Assembly (NCBI GenBank): GCA_011947345.1
Contig: JAAVTG010000297.1
Coordinates: 1-51,308, forward strand
Direction of reading: 5' to 3'
Length of the DNA stretch: 51,308 nt
Source: Phytophthora quininea
Taxonomy: Eukaryota > Oomycota > Peronosporomycetes > Peronosporales > Peronosporaceae
The notes under the pieces were generated by a model. It was given only the letters and a program-made list of their open reading frames with translations. It searched no databases and had not been told where the DNA came from. The translations under genes were made by a program, and so were the position numbers. Of the stretch, positions 21,805 through 30,569 are shown in pieces; position 1 is the stretch's first letter, and every line of letters starts with the position of its first letter.

Positions 21805-22931
21805 TCAGGCCTTGACCGTCAGAAACTCAAGCGCGAGCGACTCAAAGTGCGAGAATGGACACAACGAGTCATTGCTGTGGCCCGCGAAGCTGACGGGACT
21901 GCCCTCGTAGATCGGTTTGATGAAGAATTCGTGCGTGGCGTCGTCCTCGTACAGCTCGAAGGTCACCGCAGTGCCGTACTCAGGCAGCTGGGCGCCCACG
22001 TCAATCTGCAACGCACTCAGCAGGGCCACAATCGAGTTGTCGTGGGCCGAGAAGAAGGACAACTTGGCAGGCTGCTTGCGGTTGACCACGTCCTTGACGA
22101 AGTCGTAGATGGTCTGCACGCCCTCCTTGAAGGCTCCGTGGCAAAAGTCTCGGCGATAGTACAGTTGCTGCCACAGCCACGTGTCGTAAGCATTGACCTG
22201 TGTGATGATCTTCTGGTCGACGCCTTGCGGCAGCGGCCAGTTGTGCGCCTCCCGACACGTCAGCGCGTCTCTCACTGCAGTCCACGGGAAGGGCTGGTCC
22301 TCTGGCACTCCGAGGCAGTCTCTCAAATGCAGAGCCAACTTGTCGGTGGCTTCTCGCTCGATTTTGCTCCTGAGCTGCAGCACGTCGTCCTGCACGATCT
22401 GCTCGATCTCGTTGAACACCTGCAGGGGTGCATGGGGGCCAGCACATTGCGCGTGTAGGTGTGCACGTAGAATTGGGGAGGGGCTTTGGTCTGTGAGCTG
22501 CTGTCACTGTCATCGTAGAAGAAGCCTCGGAGCAGACACTGCACCGACTCGATCGTCCTGGGGACGCTGCTGGACAGTACGAAGACGCTCTCCGAGGTGA
22601 CGTCGCTGCCTATGAAAGAGCCGTACTTGGCTCGGAACTGGCGGCCTTTTGCTGTCATGTGATCGACCCCTTTCTGGGTCAGCAGTCCGTAGGGGAACTG
22701 AGTCTCCTTGGACGGACGAATCACTGGAGGCTGCGACGGATCTGCGCCGATGGACTTGGCCGTCTGCTGCAGCACTTGGATCTGCTCGCTCGTCGCCACT
22801 TTAGACGCCCAGAAACTCTTCTCCTCGGGCGTTGGCTGCACTTTGGAGCCGATGGATGTGAGCACGGGGGTGCGGTCCCCGTGGCGGTGGAAGATGAGCA
22901 CGTGACGCAGCGTCAGGTTTCGACTAGCCAT
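21805..22931 (-). CDS. Histidine acid phosphatase (branch 2 histidine phosphatase)
   Basis: The start at ATG 22931 gives MASRNLTLRHVLIFHRHGDR, with the catalytic RHGDRTP motif near residue 17. The partner HD motif appears as FFSAHDNSIVALLSAL near the C terminus. Other family features are LLTQKGVDHM (the LT..G block) and SSSVPRTIES (a second substrate Arg). Members hydrolyse phosphomonoesters, and this branch includes inositol-polyphosphate and lysophosphatidate phosphatases. No signal peptide is evident. One break in a G run (22434-22438) falls between VHTYTRNVLAP and the LQVFNEIEQ helix and is explained by one lost base. A second family member lies at 35714-37137 and matches it through AYDTWLW/DYDAWLW and FFSAHDNS/LFSAHDNS. 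Confidence 0.85.
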
Positions 22932-23622
22932 TTCGGAAGAAGCTCTCGAGGGTCTGCTGGAAGATTGCAAAGTGAGACTTGGCCTGGTGATTGATGCGTG
23001 GACGTGGTTAGGGTGGGACATGACCAGCAAAAGCTGTAGATTCAAGCGAGGACAGTGGAGGACAACGCAGTGGACGTAGAGTTACCAAGATAGCGAGGGA
23101 CACGAGGAGTATAATGCTGCTGCTACATTCGATCGCTCAATAATGGAGCTGGTTGCTTCTGATCGGCATTGGAATCTGTCCAACATCCACTTCAACTTGC
23201 CAGCCAATCACTTGTTTCCTTCAATATCATTGGTTGAAATTCGTATCGACGAATCCCGACTGCTGGCTAAGGGCCGGCCATCGACAGCTTTATGAGCAGT
23301 CAAGGGAAGAGACTTGGAGCCGTTTTCAGCCAAACGAAAACGGCGGATTTCGGCTCAGTGGGCTAATCAAATCGCTACGATGCACATGTTGGTGGACAGC
23401 ATATGTGTCCGCCAAACCGGAATCAGATCCACTCCCCAGCTCACTCGATGTGCTGGCGGACGCGGACGGCTTGTGGACGGGAGAGATACATCGCGTGGGT
23501 AGGAAGCGCGGGTAGGAAACTCTCGTAGGGAGCGCCTCAGCCGCGGTCGAAGCTTCGAGCCCCACTCTACTTTTCGACACAACCCCGTCAACATCAGACG
23601 CCGCTCTTCCCAAGCCGTTGCG
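22932..23622. other. Intergenic region between acid phosphatase and transposon remnant
   Basis: About 690 nt with no gene I can support. It should hold the phosphatase promoter next to 22931 and, toward 23600, the left flank of the Harbinger element. I looked for terminal inverted repeats matching the right side (26600-26760) and found none convincing. Confidence 0.35.
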
Positions 23623-25187
23623 ATGACTCCCTTCCCTGTTGAACTCGACGCTTCCACTGCGAACCTCGCTGTGCGCCGTCGCGCTGGTATTGCCACGGAA
23701 CATGGAAGTAATGGTGAGCGAGTCGTCGTTCCCAGTTCCCCACAAATTGGGCGTATTCTCACTGCCGGACGCGCTCCGTCAGCAGGACTCGACGCAACTA
23801 CAGCCCGCGCTCGAACTATTCAACGCCTCTCAAGAGCTGAACATGAACCTTTTGTGCGATGCGACTCTGGTTCTGCAGGTTTTGGAGTTGTTGCAGAACG
23901 CGACACCGCTTTTGGAATTGTGGTTTCCCTTGGCAATGCAGCCACTCCACATCATGAAACCACTCCTCATCGAGAAGTTCATGTTGAACAAGAAGGTTCT
24001 ACAGTGTGTGGACTCGCAGCAGATGCGAGAGGCCGACGAGTTGAAGTACACGAGCAAGCTACTGTATTATCTCGACGCACTGAGGGGGAGGACTCGTAGC
24101 GGCTCCTGAGACTGCAAACAATGTTGCTGTTCGCCTTCCTGGCGGGGTTCAATCTGGTGGACGTGCCAATACAAAGGCTTGGACCATCGAGTCTATCGTG
24201 GATATGTTGACCGATGATTCCGTCAACGATGCTGCCGTTCACGAAGTGCTGTTAAGTGTTGGTGCGAAGACCTTGCGAGGGGTTTGTTATTTAAGGCAAC
24301 TCCGGGTCATTAAGAAGGGGCCTGACGCTAACGACAACAAGGTTGGGTACATTCGCTTGTTGATGGAGCACAAGCGAGCGATCAACAGTTTGGATCGAAT
24401 GGAGATTGAGGCTGGCCCGCAGTCAACGCTTCCTCAAGTGGCAGTGCGCCGTCGTACGCGTCATTGCATGTTTCGACTCCTCAACGTGATGTTTTCGGGG
24501 ACTTTCAGTTCGAGGTTACACGAGCTCGATAGACGACCAACCCGAGTTGAATTGGATACTAACCAGACGCAAGAAGGCTTTTCGATCTGGCAGAAGATTC
24601 ACGAGGAGTTCAACTCGTCACGAGCGGAGTATGGAAAGTTGAATTCAGATCTCGTAACATTCAACTGTATTCGCCCAAGTGTCATCGTCCCTCATGATAC
24701 TTCAAAATTGCGAGACATATGGAAGGACGTGAGTTCGCGCTACAATATCGCGCTGGCCAACTCTCGGATTAGCGGAAATCACAGCAACGTCTTCGCGTCC
24801 TACTGCTCAGGGAGATTGGATGTGCTGTACATGCATGAAGTCACGCGTGGGCGACCGAACCTGTTGGCTTGTGTAGAAGGCAAGTTACCGAAGCGAGCAC
24901 GATTTGACACCATGACGTCCGACAGCGAAGAAAGTGAGGGTGTTGCCTCTGGTAGGGAAACCAAAAAGCGGGTCCGCAAAAATGGTGGATCTTCTAAAAC
25001 CGATGCTGTGGATGAACTGTTGATTTTGCTCGAGCAAGGAGCTTCAAGCTCGAAGCGAGTAGAACTCGACTTCCAATTGGCACAGATCGTATCGACTCTT
25101 AGTACGCTGATGACGCTCCGTGAGAAGATGCTTTCGAGTCCTGGAGTGTACGGGAATGATGAAGTCCAAGAGATAAAAACGACATAG
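23623..25187 (+). CDS. Harbinger ORF1-type accessory protein (SANT/Myb-like candidate)
   Basis: ATG 23623 opens a frame that runs to 24105. A single lost base in the G run 24084-24088 joins it to the frame ending at 25187, giving roughly 520 residues. The C-terminal half has a helical block RLLNVMFSGTF, then IWQKIHEEFN, KLRDIWKDVSSRYNIAL and a SGNHSNVFASYCSGRLDVLY segment with an acidic, Ser-rich and Lys-rich tail. The spacing of Trp and aromatic residues suggests a SANT/Myb-like DNA-binding fold, as in the partner protein of Harbinger transposases. The gene converges on the transposase with 64 nt between stops. Family assignment is by layout and resemblance, not by a decisive motif. Confidence 0.55.
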
Positions 25188-25251
25188 CAGAAGTACGGAA
25201 GAGAAAGAAGGATCTATTAGCGAAGACATCTACAGAAGAGAAAAACAAAAT

Positions 25252-26644
25252 TTACACTCGATTGCGCACGATATTCGAGTACGGCTGTAGGGCATTACGT
25301 CGGCGCAGTGTCTCTACTAAATAGTCCCGTAGAACGCTCTGTCCCGTAGCTTTTTCAATGTCGATAGACATGTAGCCCATCAAGTTGGCGATGTCGGTAT
25401 TCCTAGCACTTTTGTTTGGCACGCGGAATGGCCGAATGGTCTCGTCAAATATTGAGAAGTCTTCAGTTTTCACCAGTCTCTCGTTTATGACAAAGTTGTG
25501 AAGGATAATTGCAGTCTAGATGGTAGCAGTAGCATTGGCCAAGTTTCGTTCTATTGGTCTTCTAAAAGATGTGCCATTTAGTTGTCAGCAAGCCAAACGA
25601 CATTTCGATACGGATCCGTAGTTGACTTGCATGAAAATTGAAAGAATAATGGTATTCATCAACAATTTGGTTGCGCGAAAATGGAGTGAGCAAATGCTCA
25701 GATACCAGATAAGCGTTGTCGCCAATTAGGTACATGCCAGCAGCAAAACTAGTAACAACGCGAGCTAAAACCATGTCCCTAAAAGCGCGAGCATCGTTGG
25801 TACTACCAGGAGAATCAGCGCTAGCAGCAATAAATCGGCGATGGGCATCGCAAACTGCTTGAACATTTATACCAGGTCTACAATAATGACCGCTGAAATA
25901 TCTGCCACTTCCAACGTCACCAGCATCATCCGCTGATGGAGACTTTATCATACAAAGCCATCCATCAATACAGCCAACACATCCATTCATGGTTCCACCC
26001 GAGGAAATGGAGGCGAAATCTTGCATAACAACTTTTTTCTTCATCACTTTCAGGAAATTGAATGCGCAACTCACTAAGCGAACGAATCGCTTTCATCGTG
26101 CGATCTACAACTCGATAATACGATGTGCTTCTGATGCCTACCGTGCGCCGAACGTCCAAATAAGACCCACCAGCAAGATATCTTAAAGTTGTCATAAGCA
26201 TTATGCAAGGAGATATCGGGTCTTCGCCACTAGAGTTCGTAGATTGTTTCTCGTCAACATGTAACTTTGGAGTGAGTAGCTCCAACAAACGCATAAAACT
26301 CGACACCGACATTCGAAATGTGCGCTCGAACATCTTCTCCTTAATCAACAGTCGTATCTCTTCGGTGGGGTTCACACGGCCATGTGAAAACGCTTACCGC
26401 GGGATCGCTGCAACAACAGCAACAGCAGCGTCATAGCAACACGACCATGTGGGCGCGTCCGTCGGATGAACTCAATTGCCTCCATACTGGGCTTCCTGAC
26501 GCTGTCTGCGGCCAAAATCCAAGTCGTCGAATCTAACTTGCTATTCTTAGATGTCAACCATCCCCCAAACTTTCGTCCACTAAGTCCGTCCGCTTCGAAA
26601 ACACTCGTTCTCAGCCAACCATGAAAAAAAGTGCCGTCCACCAA
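25252..26644 (-). pseudogene. PIF/Harbinger DDE transposase, broken
   Basis: The pieces are collinear on the minus strand. The N-terminal helical part contains RMSVSSFMRLLELLTPKL and YLAGGSYLDVRRTVGI. The catalytic core has GCVGCIDGWLCMI (first Asp), AVCDAHRRFIAASADSPGS, GMYLIGDNAYL (second Asp) and RIRIEMSFGLL (acidic residue of the third position). The C-terminal helix pair is NTDIANLMGYMSIDIE. This order matches DDE_Tnp_4 transposases. Breaks occur near 26375 (between RGKRFHMA and NPTEEIRLL) and near 26020. An in-frame TAG lies near 25515 before TAIILHNFVINE. The stop is not a homopolymer loss, so this gene is truly degraded. The stretch 26440-26644 upstream may not be coding. Confidence 0.75.
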
Positions 26645-26749
26645 AGCCGTCCATCCACTAACGATTTTGGCTAAGAACGTGCCTAAGTTTGATAAACAAA
26701 ACCTGTCACGGCCTCGTGTCGACTGCAGCGAGGTGTCGGACGTCTCTCC

Positions 26750-27560
26750 TTGTCTTCTGTTGCTGCCCGTAGCTTCTCCGTGTCTCTTTCATCCTGGAAC
26801 GAGCGAGAGGTGACTGCTTTCCGAACGTTCCTCAAAAATGGGCAGCATCTGATGGTGCCAATCAAGTTTGTGGTGCCTACTGGAGATACCAAGTGGCCTG
26901 AGGAGATGTGGGAGTACAGGTTGGGGAAGAAAGCGCACAAGAAAGAGATCCCAGAGAAGATGCTGGACGACTTGGAGCAAATGCAGTTCGCGTGGGACGC
27001 GAGGCAGTACAAATGGGACTACTACTTCATGCCCATGCTGCGGAGGCACTACGAGCTGTTCGAACACGACGATGTCGACCAAAACTTTGTGGTTCCACAG
27101 GCCAAAGAGTGGCAGAGAGACTTTGGGGCAAGAAATTGAGAAGCCAGGTCACCAATAGGCGATGTCGCGGCGACTTCGCTGACCAAGTGAAAGGTAGTAC
27201 GGAGGAATTACGAGAGCTGGGTTTCGTATGGGATCACTCCGACGCTGAGTGGAAGTACGGCATCATGCCAGCGTTCGAGGCTTTTCGCAACATCCACGGA
27301 CACTGTCGCGTACCGCAGACCTTTACTATTGTTTCCGATGAACGCTGGCCGTGAAATCTTAAACTCGCAGGCATTGGATTCGGGGTGAAAATCCCTTTCT
27401 CCAAGTGGAGACAGCGCGTGGAGCCCATGCTGATGACGTTTGAGCGTTTGCACGGTCATCGAAGTGTGCCTCGCGTGTTTTTGGTGCCGTCAAACAACCC
27501 TAGGAAGAAACATTCAGCTGGGAAAACTGAAGCAGGGGTAGCGAGGGTGGTTTAGTGACG
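26750..27560 (+). pseudogene. HA-type domain gene, copy 2, internally deleted
   Basis: The frame from about 26750 to 27139 reads MVPIKFVVPTGDTKWPEEMW and EKMLDDLEQMQFAWDARQYK, close to copy 3 at 38641-39845. It then breaks (AKEWQRDFGARN against the expected ERLWGKKLRS) and continues as FVWDHSDAEWKYGIMPAFEAF with PQTFTIVSDERWP. At 27352 a stop appears where about 0.3 kb present in copy 3 is missing; the sequence resumes at GIGFGVKIPFSKWRQR. No ATG is found at the start of the open frame. The family consists of Trp-rich HA-like domains; the function of oomycete members is unknown. Confidence 0.7.
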
Positions 27561-27628
27561 AGTTTGGACAGTACGAAGTTTAGACTGGTGAAGGCGCTCA
27601 AGATGTTACGACGATAGATCTGATCGAA

Positions 27629-28435
27629 TTAAACGAGATAGTTGGCTGGGCATGAGAGCGGGTCCAAAGCTTCAGTGTCACCTCCCGACGACGGGAGAAT
27701 GTGAAGTCTTGCGTGATTTCGAGTGCTGCAAAAACTTGATCCATCCAACGCAATCTGCGCATTTATCAATGCCAGAAGCAGCGCTGCCAGTGCGCAGTTG
27801 AACGATGCGCCGTAGTGCCAGTCCAGTGCCAGCTCCACCAAATACTCCCTGTCGATGTAAGTGGTGCTGTAATACCACCACGTCAATAGTGCCAGCACAC
27901 CGAGCATCACACTCGTGAAGCTGCTAAAGACTTGGCAGGAAGAACCTCCTCGACGTAGAGATATGAACGACAGACTGAGACTCAGCATGGAGAAACAACA
28001 CCACAGCGCCATTGTACACCTCGTCGTCTCCAGAACGACGAGGCACGCAACATTCTGGGCGCCTTGCATGTACCAAGTCAACTCTCCGCGAGTTTGGCAC
28101 CAACTTGACAGAGCTTGCATCACGACCAAGTCCCCGCTGCTGGCATTTCTAGTCTTGATGAGGGACGGTACGCCGGCGAGAAGATCTGGGCCAGCATTTG
28201 TCCGCTCAGTAGGTTGCACGTTCCCGACGATGGCGTTCAGGAATGGGTGGCAGTCGGAAGAACCATTGGCGAAGCGGACGCAGTAGCCGTCAGGCGCAAA
28301 CGAAAGCTGCTGCGGCGAACTGAAATCGCCCTTGAGATCGATGACACTCCAGGAGCGGAACGAAGTGGCGATCGCAATCAGAAGTAGTATCTCGAGTTGC
28401 ACGCCTAGGTGAAGAAGCCGCACGCATTGCAACAT
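27629..28435 (-). CDS. Four-TM (claudin-like topology) membrane protein, unknown
   Basis: An unbroken frame, 268 residues from ATG 28435, with upstream in-frame codons extending to 28528. Four hydrophobic segments are visible: near QLEILLLIAIATSF, VACLVVLETTRCTMALWCCF, VFSSFTSVMLGVLALLTWWY and ASFNCALAALLLALINAQIA. The large loop between TM1 and TM2 (about 100 residues) contains Cys in YCVRFANGSSDCHPF and in SSWCQ. The topology resembles claudin or PMP22-type tetraspan proteins, with a long first loop and short termini. No family-specific motif (such as the claudin W-GLW-C-C) is clear, so the role is left open. Confidence 0.65.
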   Translation of the reverse strand: MLQCVRLLHLGVQLEILLLIAIATSFRSWSVIDLKGDFSSPQQLSFAPDGYCVRFANGSSDCHPFLNAIVGNVQPTERTNAGPDLLAGVPSLIKTRNASSGDLVVMQALSSWCQTRGELTWYMQGAQNVACLVVLETTRCTMALWCCFSMLSLSLSFISLRRGGSSCQVFSSFTSVMLGVLALLTWWYYSTTYIDREYLVELALDWHYGASFNCALAALLLALINAQIALDGSSFCSTRNHARLHILPSSGGDTEALDPLSCPANYLV

Positions 28436-28731
28436 GGCTGGGGGGCAACCATTTTGGAAACTAAAGCACTGTCGGTGGCAAGGAGTTCGGGCAGAGTGCA
28501 TCGTCGTGACATTTCCCATTGCCATCAACTGGTGAGGACGAGGATACTTGGATCGGTGCCATCTGCTTCAAGGCGCGATACCAACGATGAATCTTATGCC
28601 TGAGAGTGTTTGTGTTTCCTTGGTTCGACAAAGCGCAAGATGGCCACCCAGCAAAAGTACTCGTCCCAAGTTTTTCTCGGTAAAACATCTTGAGATCTCA
28701 CTCGCCAACGTTCATCCAGAGCAGCACTCTA

Positions 28732-28746
28732 CTTCATTCCTCTCCA
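28732..28746 (+). promoter_or_regulatory. Oomycete initiator-like element
   Basis: CTTCATTCCTCTCCA directly before the methyltransferase ATG (28750) resembles the oomycete initiator, which centres on TCATTYY with a pyrimidine-rich flank. Position so close to the ATG would imply a very short leader, so the call is tentative. Confidence 0.3.
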
Positions 28747-28749
28747 AGC

Positions 28750-29655
28750 ATGGAATCACTCAATCCTGCTCCGTCATCGACGCCGACATCTCAAAACTCG
28801 GAGCTGTGTGCGGACAGTACCTTCGCGCAGTCCATGGGCTTCGTCGTGGCCTACCTCCGCGCTGTTGAGAGCGCCAGGAAGGACCGAATCATCGACGACC
28901 CTTTTGCCGAGCCGCTTACCCGAAAGGAGCAGCCGATGATTAAAACGTTGATGAGCACAATGCAGCAAGTGCATTCGCAGCCGGAAACTGTGCTGGCTCT
29001 GCGAACGCGCTACCTGGACGAAGAGCTCGACCACCGCGACCCGCGCCTCATCCAAATTGTGATCCTCGGCGCTGGTTTGGACGCTCGAGCGTACCGTTTG
29101 GAGTCGCTGCGTGGATGTCACGTGCTGGAGATTGATCATAGTGCTGCGGTGTTTGAGCACAAGAGCGAAGTGATGAGAGAGCTTCATGCACCACAAATCG
29201 CCAAGCAGGTCGACTGCATCGTGTGCGACTTGGCTGAAGTAGGTCTGGAAGGCGCCTTGATGGGAAGAGGGTTCAACCCGAGCATGCCAACGTTCTGGAT
29301 CATGGAGGGGCTGCTGCCTTACATGGAGCGTTCCAGTATCGCCAGTCTGCTTGAAGTGATCGACTACATGTCGGCTCCTAGCAGCGAGTTCTGGGCCGAC
29401 TTGCCAGGCCAAATCTCTGTCGACTCCGCCGAGTGGGGTGGCCATCGCATGAAATACGGCGAGGATGATCCTGCGCATGGCGTTTTGAGCGAGATCCCCT
29501 GGAACGTCGAGGTGCAGGCTTCTCTGCAGAGTCCTGGGACTCATTTCGGCCGAAAGTGGACGCCACTGCTGTCCCCAACGTCCAAGACAGCGGTGCCAAT
29601 CTTCTATGTGATTGGCAAAAGCCCATTCCAGCCGACGATCTTAAGCAGAAGATGA
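28750..29655 (+). CDS. Leucine-carboxyl-methyltransferase-like SAM methyltransferase
   Basis: An unbroken 301-residue frame from ATG 28750. The SAM-binding motif VILGAGLDARAYRL stands near residue 100, followed by VLEIDHSAAVFEHKSEV, where the acidic residue contacts the SAM ribose in this fold. The block FWIMEGLLPYM corresponds to the family EG.l.Yl motif, and N-terminal R+RYLDEEL also fits. This is the LCM superfamily (PF04072). The short form with DARAYRL is widespread in bacteria, fungi and protists, where substrates are mostly unknown, whereas true LCMT1 methylates the PP2A catalytic subunit. No signal peptide is seen, so it is probably cytosolic. The gene is single-exon; bacterial ancestry is possible but not shown here. 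Confidence 0.8.
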   Translation: MESLNPAPSSTPTSQNSELCADSTFAQSMGFVVAYLRAVESARKDRIIDDPFAEPLTRKEQPMIKTLMSTMQQVHSQPETVLALRTRYLDEELDHRDPRLIQIVILGAGLDARAYRLESLRGCHVLEIDHSAAVFEHKSEVMRELHAPQIAKQVDCIVCDLAEVGLEGALMGRGFNPSMPTFWIMEGLLPYMERSSIASLLEVIDYMSAPSSEFWADLPGQISVDSAEWGGHRMKYGEDDPAHGVLSEIPWNVEVQASLQSPGTHFGRKWTPLLSPTSKTAVPIFYVIGKSPFQPTILSRR

Positions 29656-29825
29656 CGGCGGACCTGGACTTTGAGGACTAGCTAACTACTTTATCCGCAG
29701 TCGCTTGCGAGAATCGTGAACGGCATTCGATCCGTTAAAGCGCCTTGCTAAAAAATGCCGTCGACCGTTCGCTTCGTAAGACTCTTCGCAACCCGCAAAG
29801 CTTCTTCTCTCTTCCTCTCTTCGTC

Positions 29826-30478
29826 ATGAAGTTCTTCACGAGGTTTTCTCTTCTGGTGGCAATTGCGACGGCTATCCCCCCGCTGCAGCTCAGTCCTCTT
29901 CCAGCTGTGATACTGTTTGCCTGGCCATCTTCGATCCCGTCTGCGCCTCCAATGGCGAAACCTTCGGCAACGAGTGCGAGTTCAACCGAACCAAGTGCAC
30001 CTCAGCTGATGATACGCTGCAGATCGTGACCAAAGGAGAGTGCGTGAGTGGCGACGGCAGTAGCAACCAAGACTGCCAGAAGGAGATCATGTGTCTGGAC
30101 GTGTTTCTCCCAGTGTGCGGATCCGACGGCAAGACGTACGGCAACCAATGCGAGCTAAGACGCGCGCAATGCACCGACCCAACGATAGCGTTGGCGTACT
30201 CTGGCATGTGCAAGAGTGGCGGTGGAAGTTCATCAATCGGAACCGATACCGACGAAGCGGGAGTTGCGAGCTGCGACGACATTGTGTGCACTCTGGAGCT
30301 TCGACCAGTCTGCGGCTCGGATGACGTCACTTACGGCAACCAGTGCCTCCTGCAGAAGGCCCAGTGCTTCAACGCGTCCATTACGCTGGAACACAAAGGT
30401 GAGTGCGAAAATGGATCAGAGAAAGCGTCTAACGGTGCAGACGGAGGTCCCCACCACCGGAACAACGCCTGCACTTGA
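29826..30478 (+). CDS. Secreted three-domain Kazal-type serine protease inhibitor
   Basis: ATG 29826 starts a signal peptide (MKFFTRFSLLVAIATA). A C6 run (29876-29881) has probably lost one base; beyond it the first Kazal domain reads DTVCLAIFDPVCASNG then GNECEFNRTKC. The frame of domains 2 and 3 is clean: FLPVCGSDGKTYGNQCELRR with AQC, and LRPVCGSDDVTYGNQCLLQK with AQC. Each domain keeps the C-x-PVC-x-Y/F-GN-C pattern. Oomycetes secrete such proteins (the EPI families) to block host or competitor subtilisin-like proteases in the apoplast. The reactive-site residues lie just before each PVC. The tail is Ser/Gly-rich. Total length is about 217 residues. Confidence 0.85.
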
Positions 30479-30569
30479 AGCCTCTACGACGTAACTAGTT
30501 CGTACGCTGGTAAGTTAGTTTGATTGATTCATCGTTAGTTGTCTATGGTATCGTAAGCGCCTTTGCGCT

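Larger units (their letters stand above)
23623..26644. mobile_element. Degenerate PIF/Harbinger-type DNA transposon
   Basis: Two convergent genes define the element: an accessory ORF1-type protein on plus (23623-25187) and a DDE transposase on minus (25252-26644). Two-gene coding capacity is the rule for PIF/Harbinger elements. The transposase has at least two frame breaks and an in-frame stop, so the copy is not autonomous as read. No terminal inverted repeats or TWA target duplication could be located, so the outer limits are those of the coding parts only. An HA-domain gene fragment starts directly to the right. Confidence 0.65.

Noticed and set aside
23100..26760. Terminal inverted repeats of the Harbinger element
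   Set aside because: By-eye comparison of both flanks gave no inverted match longer than chance; the ends stay undefined.
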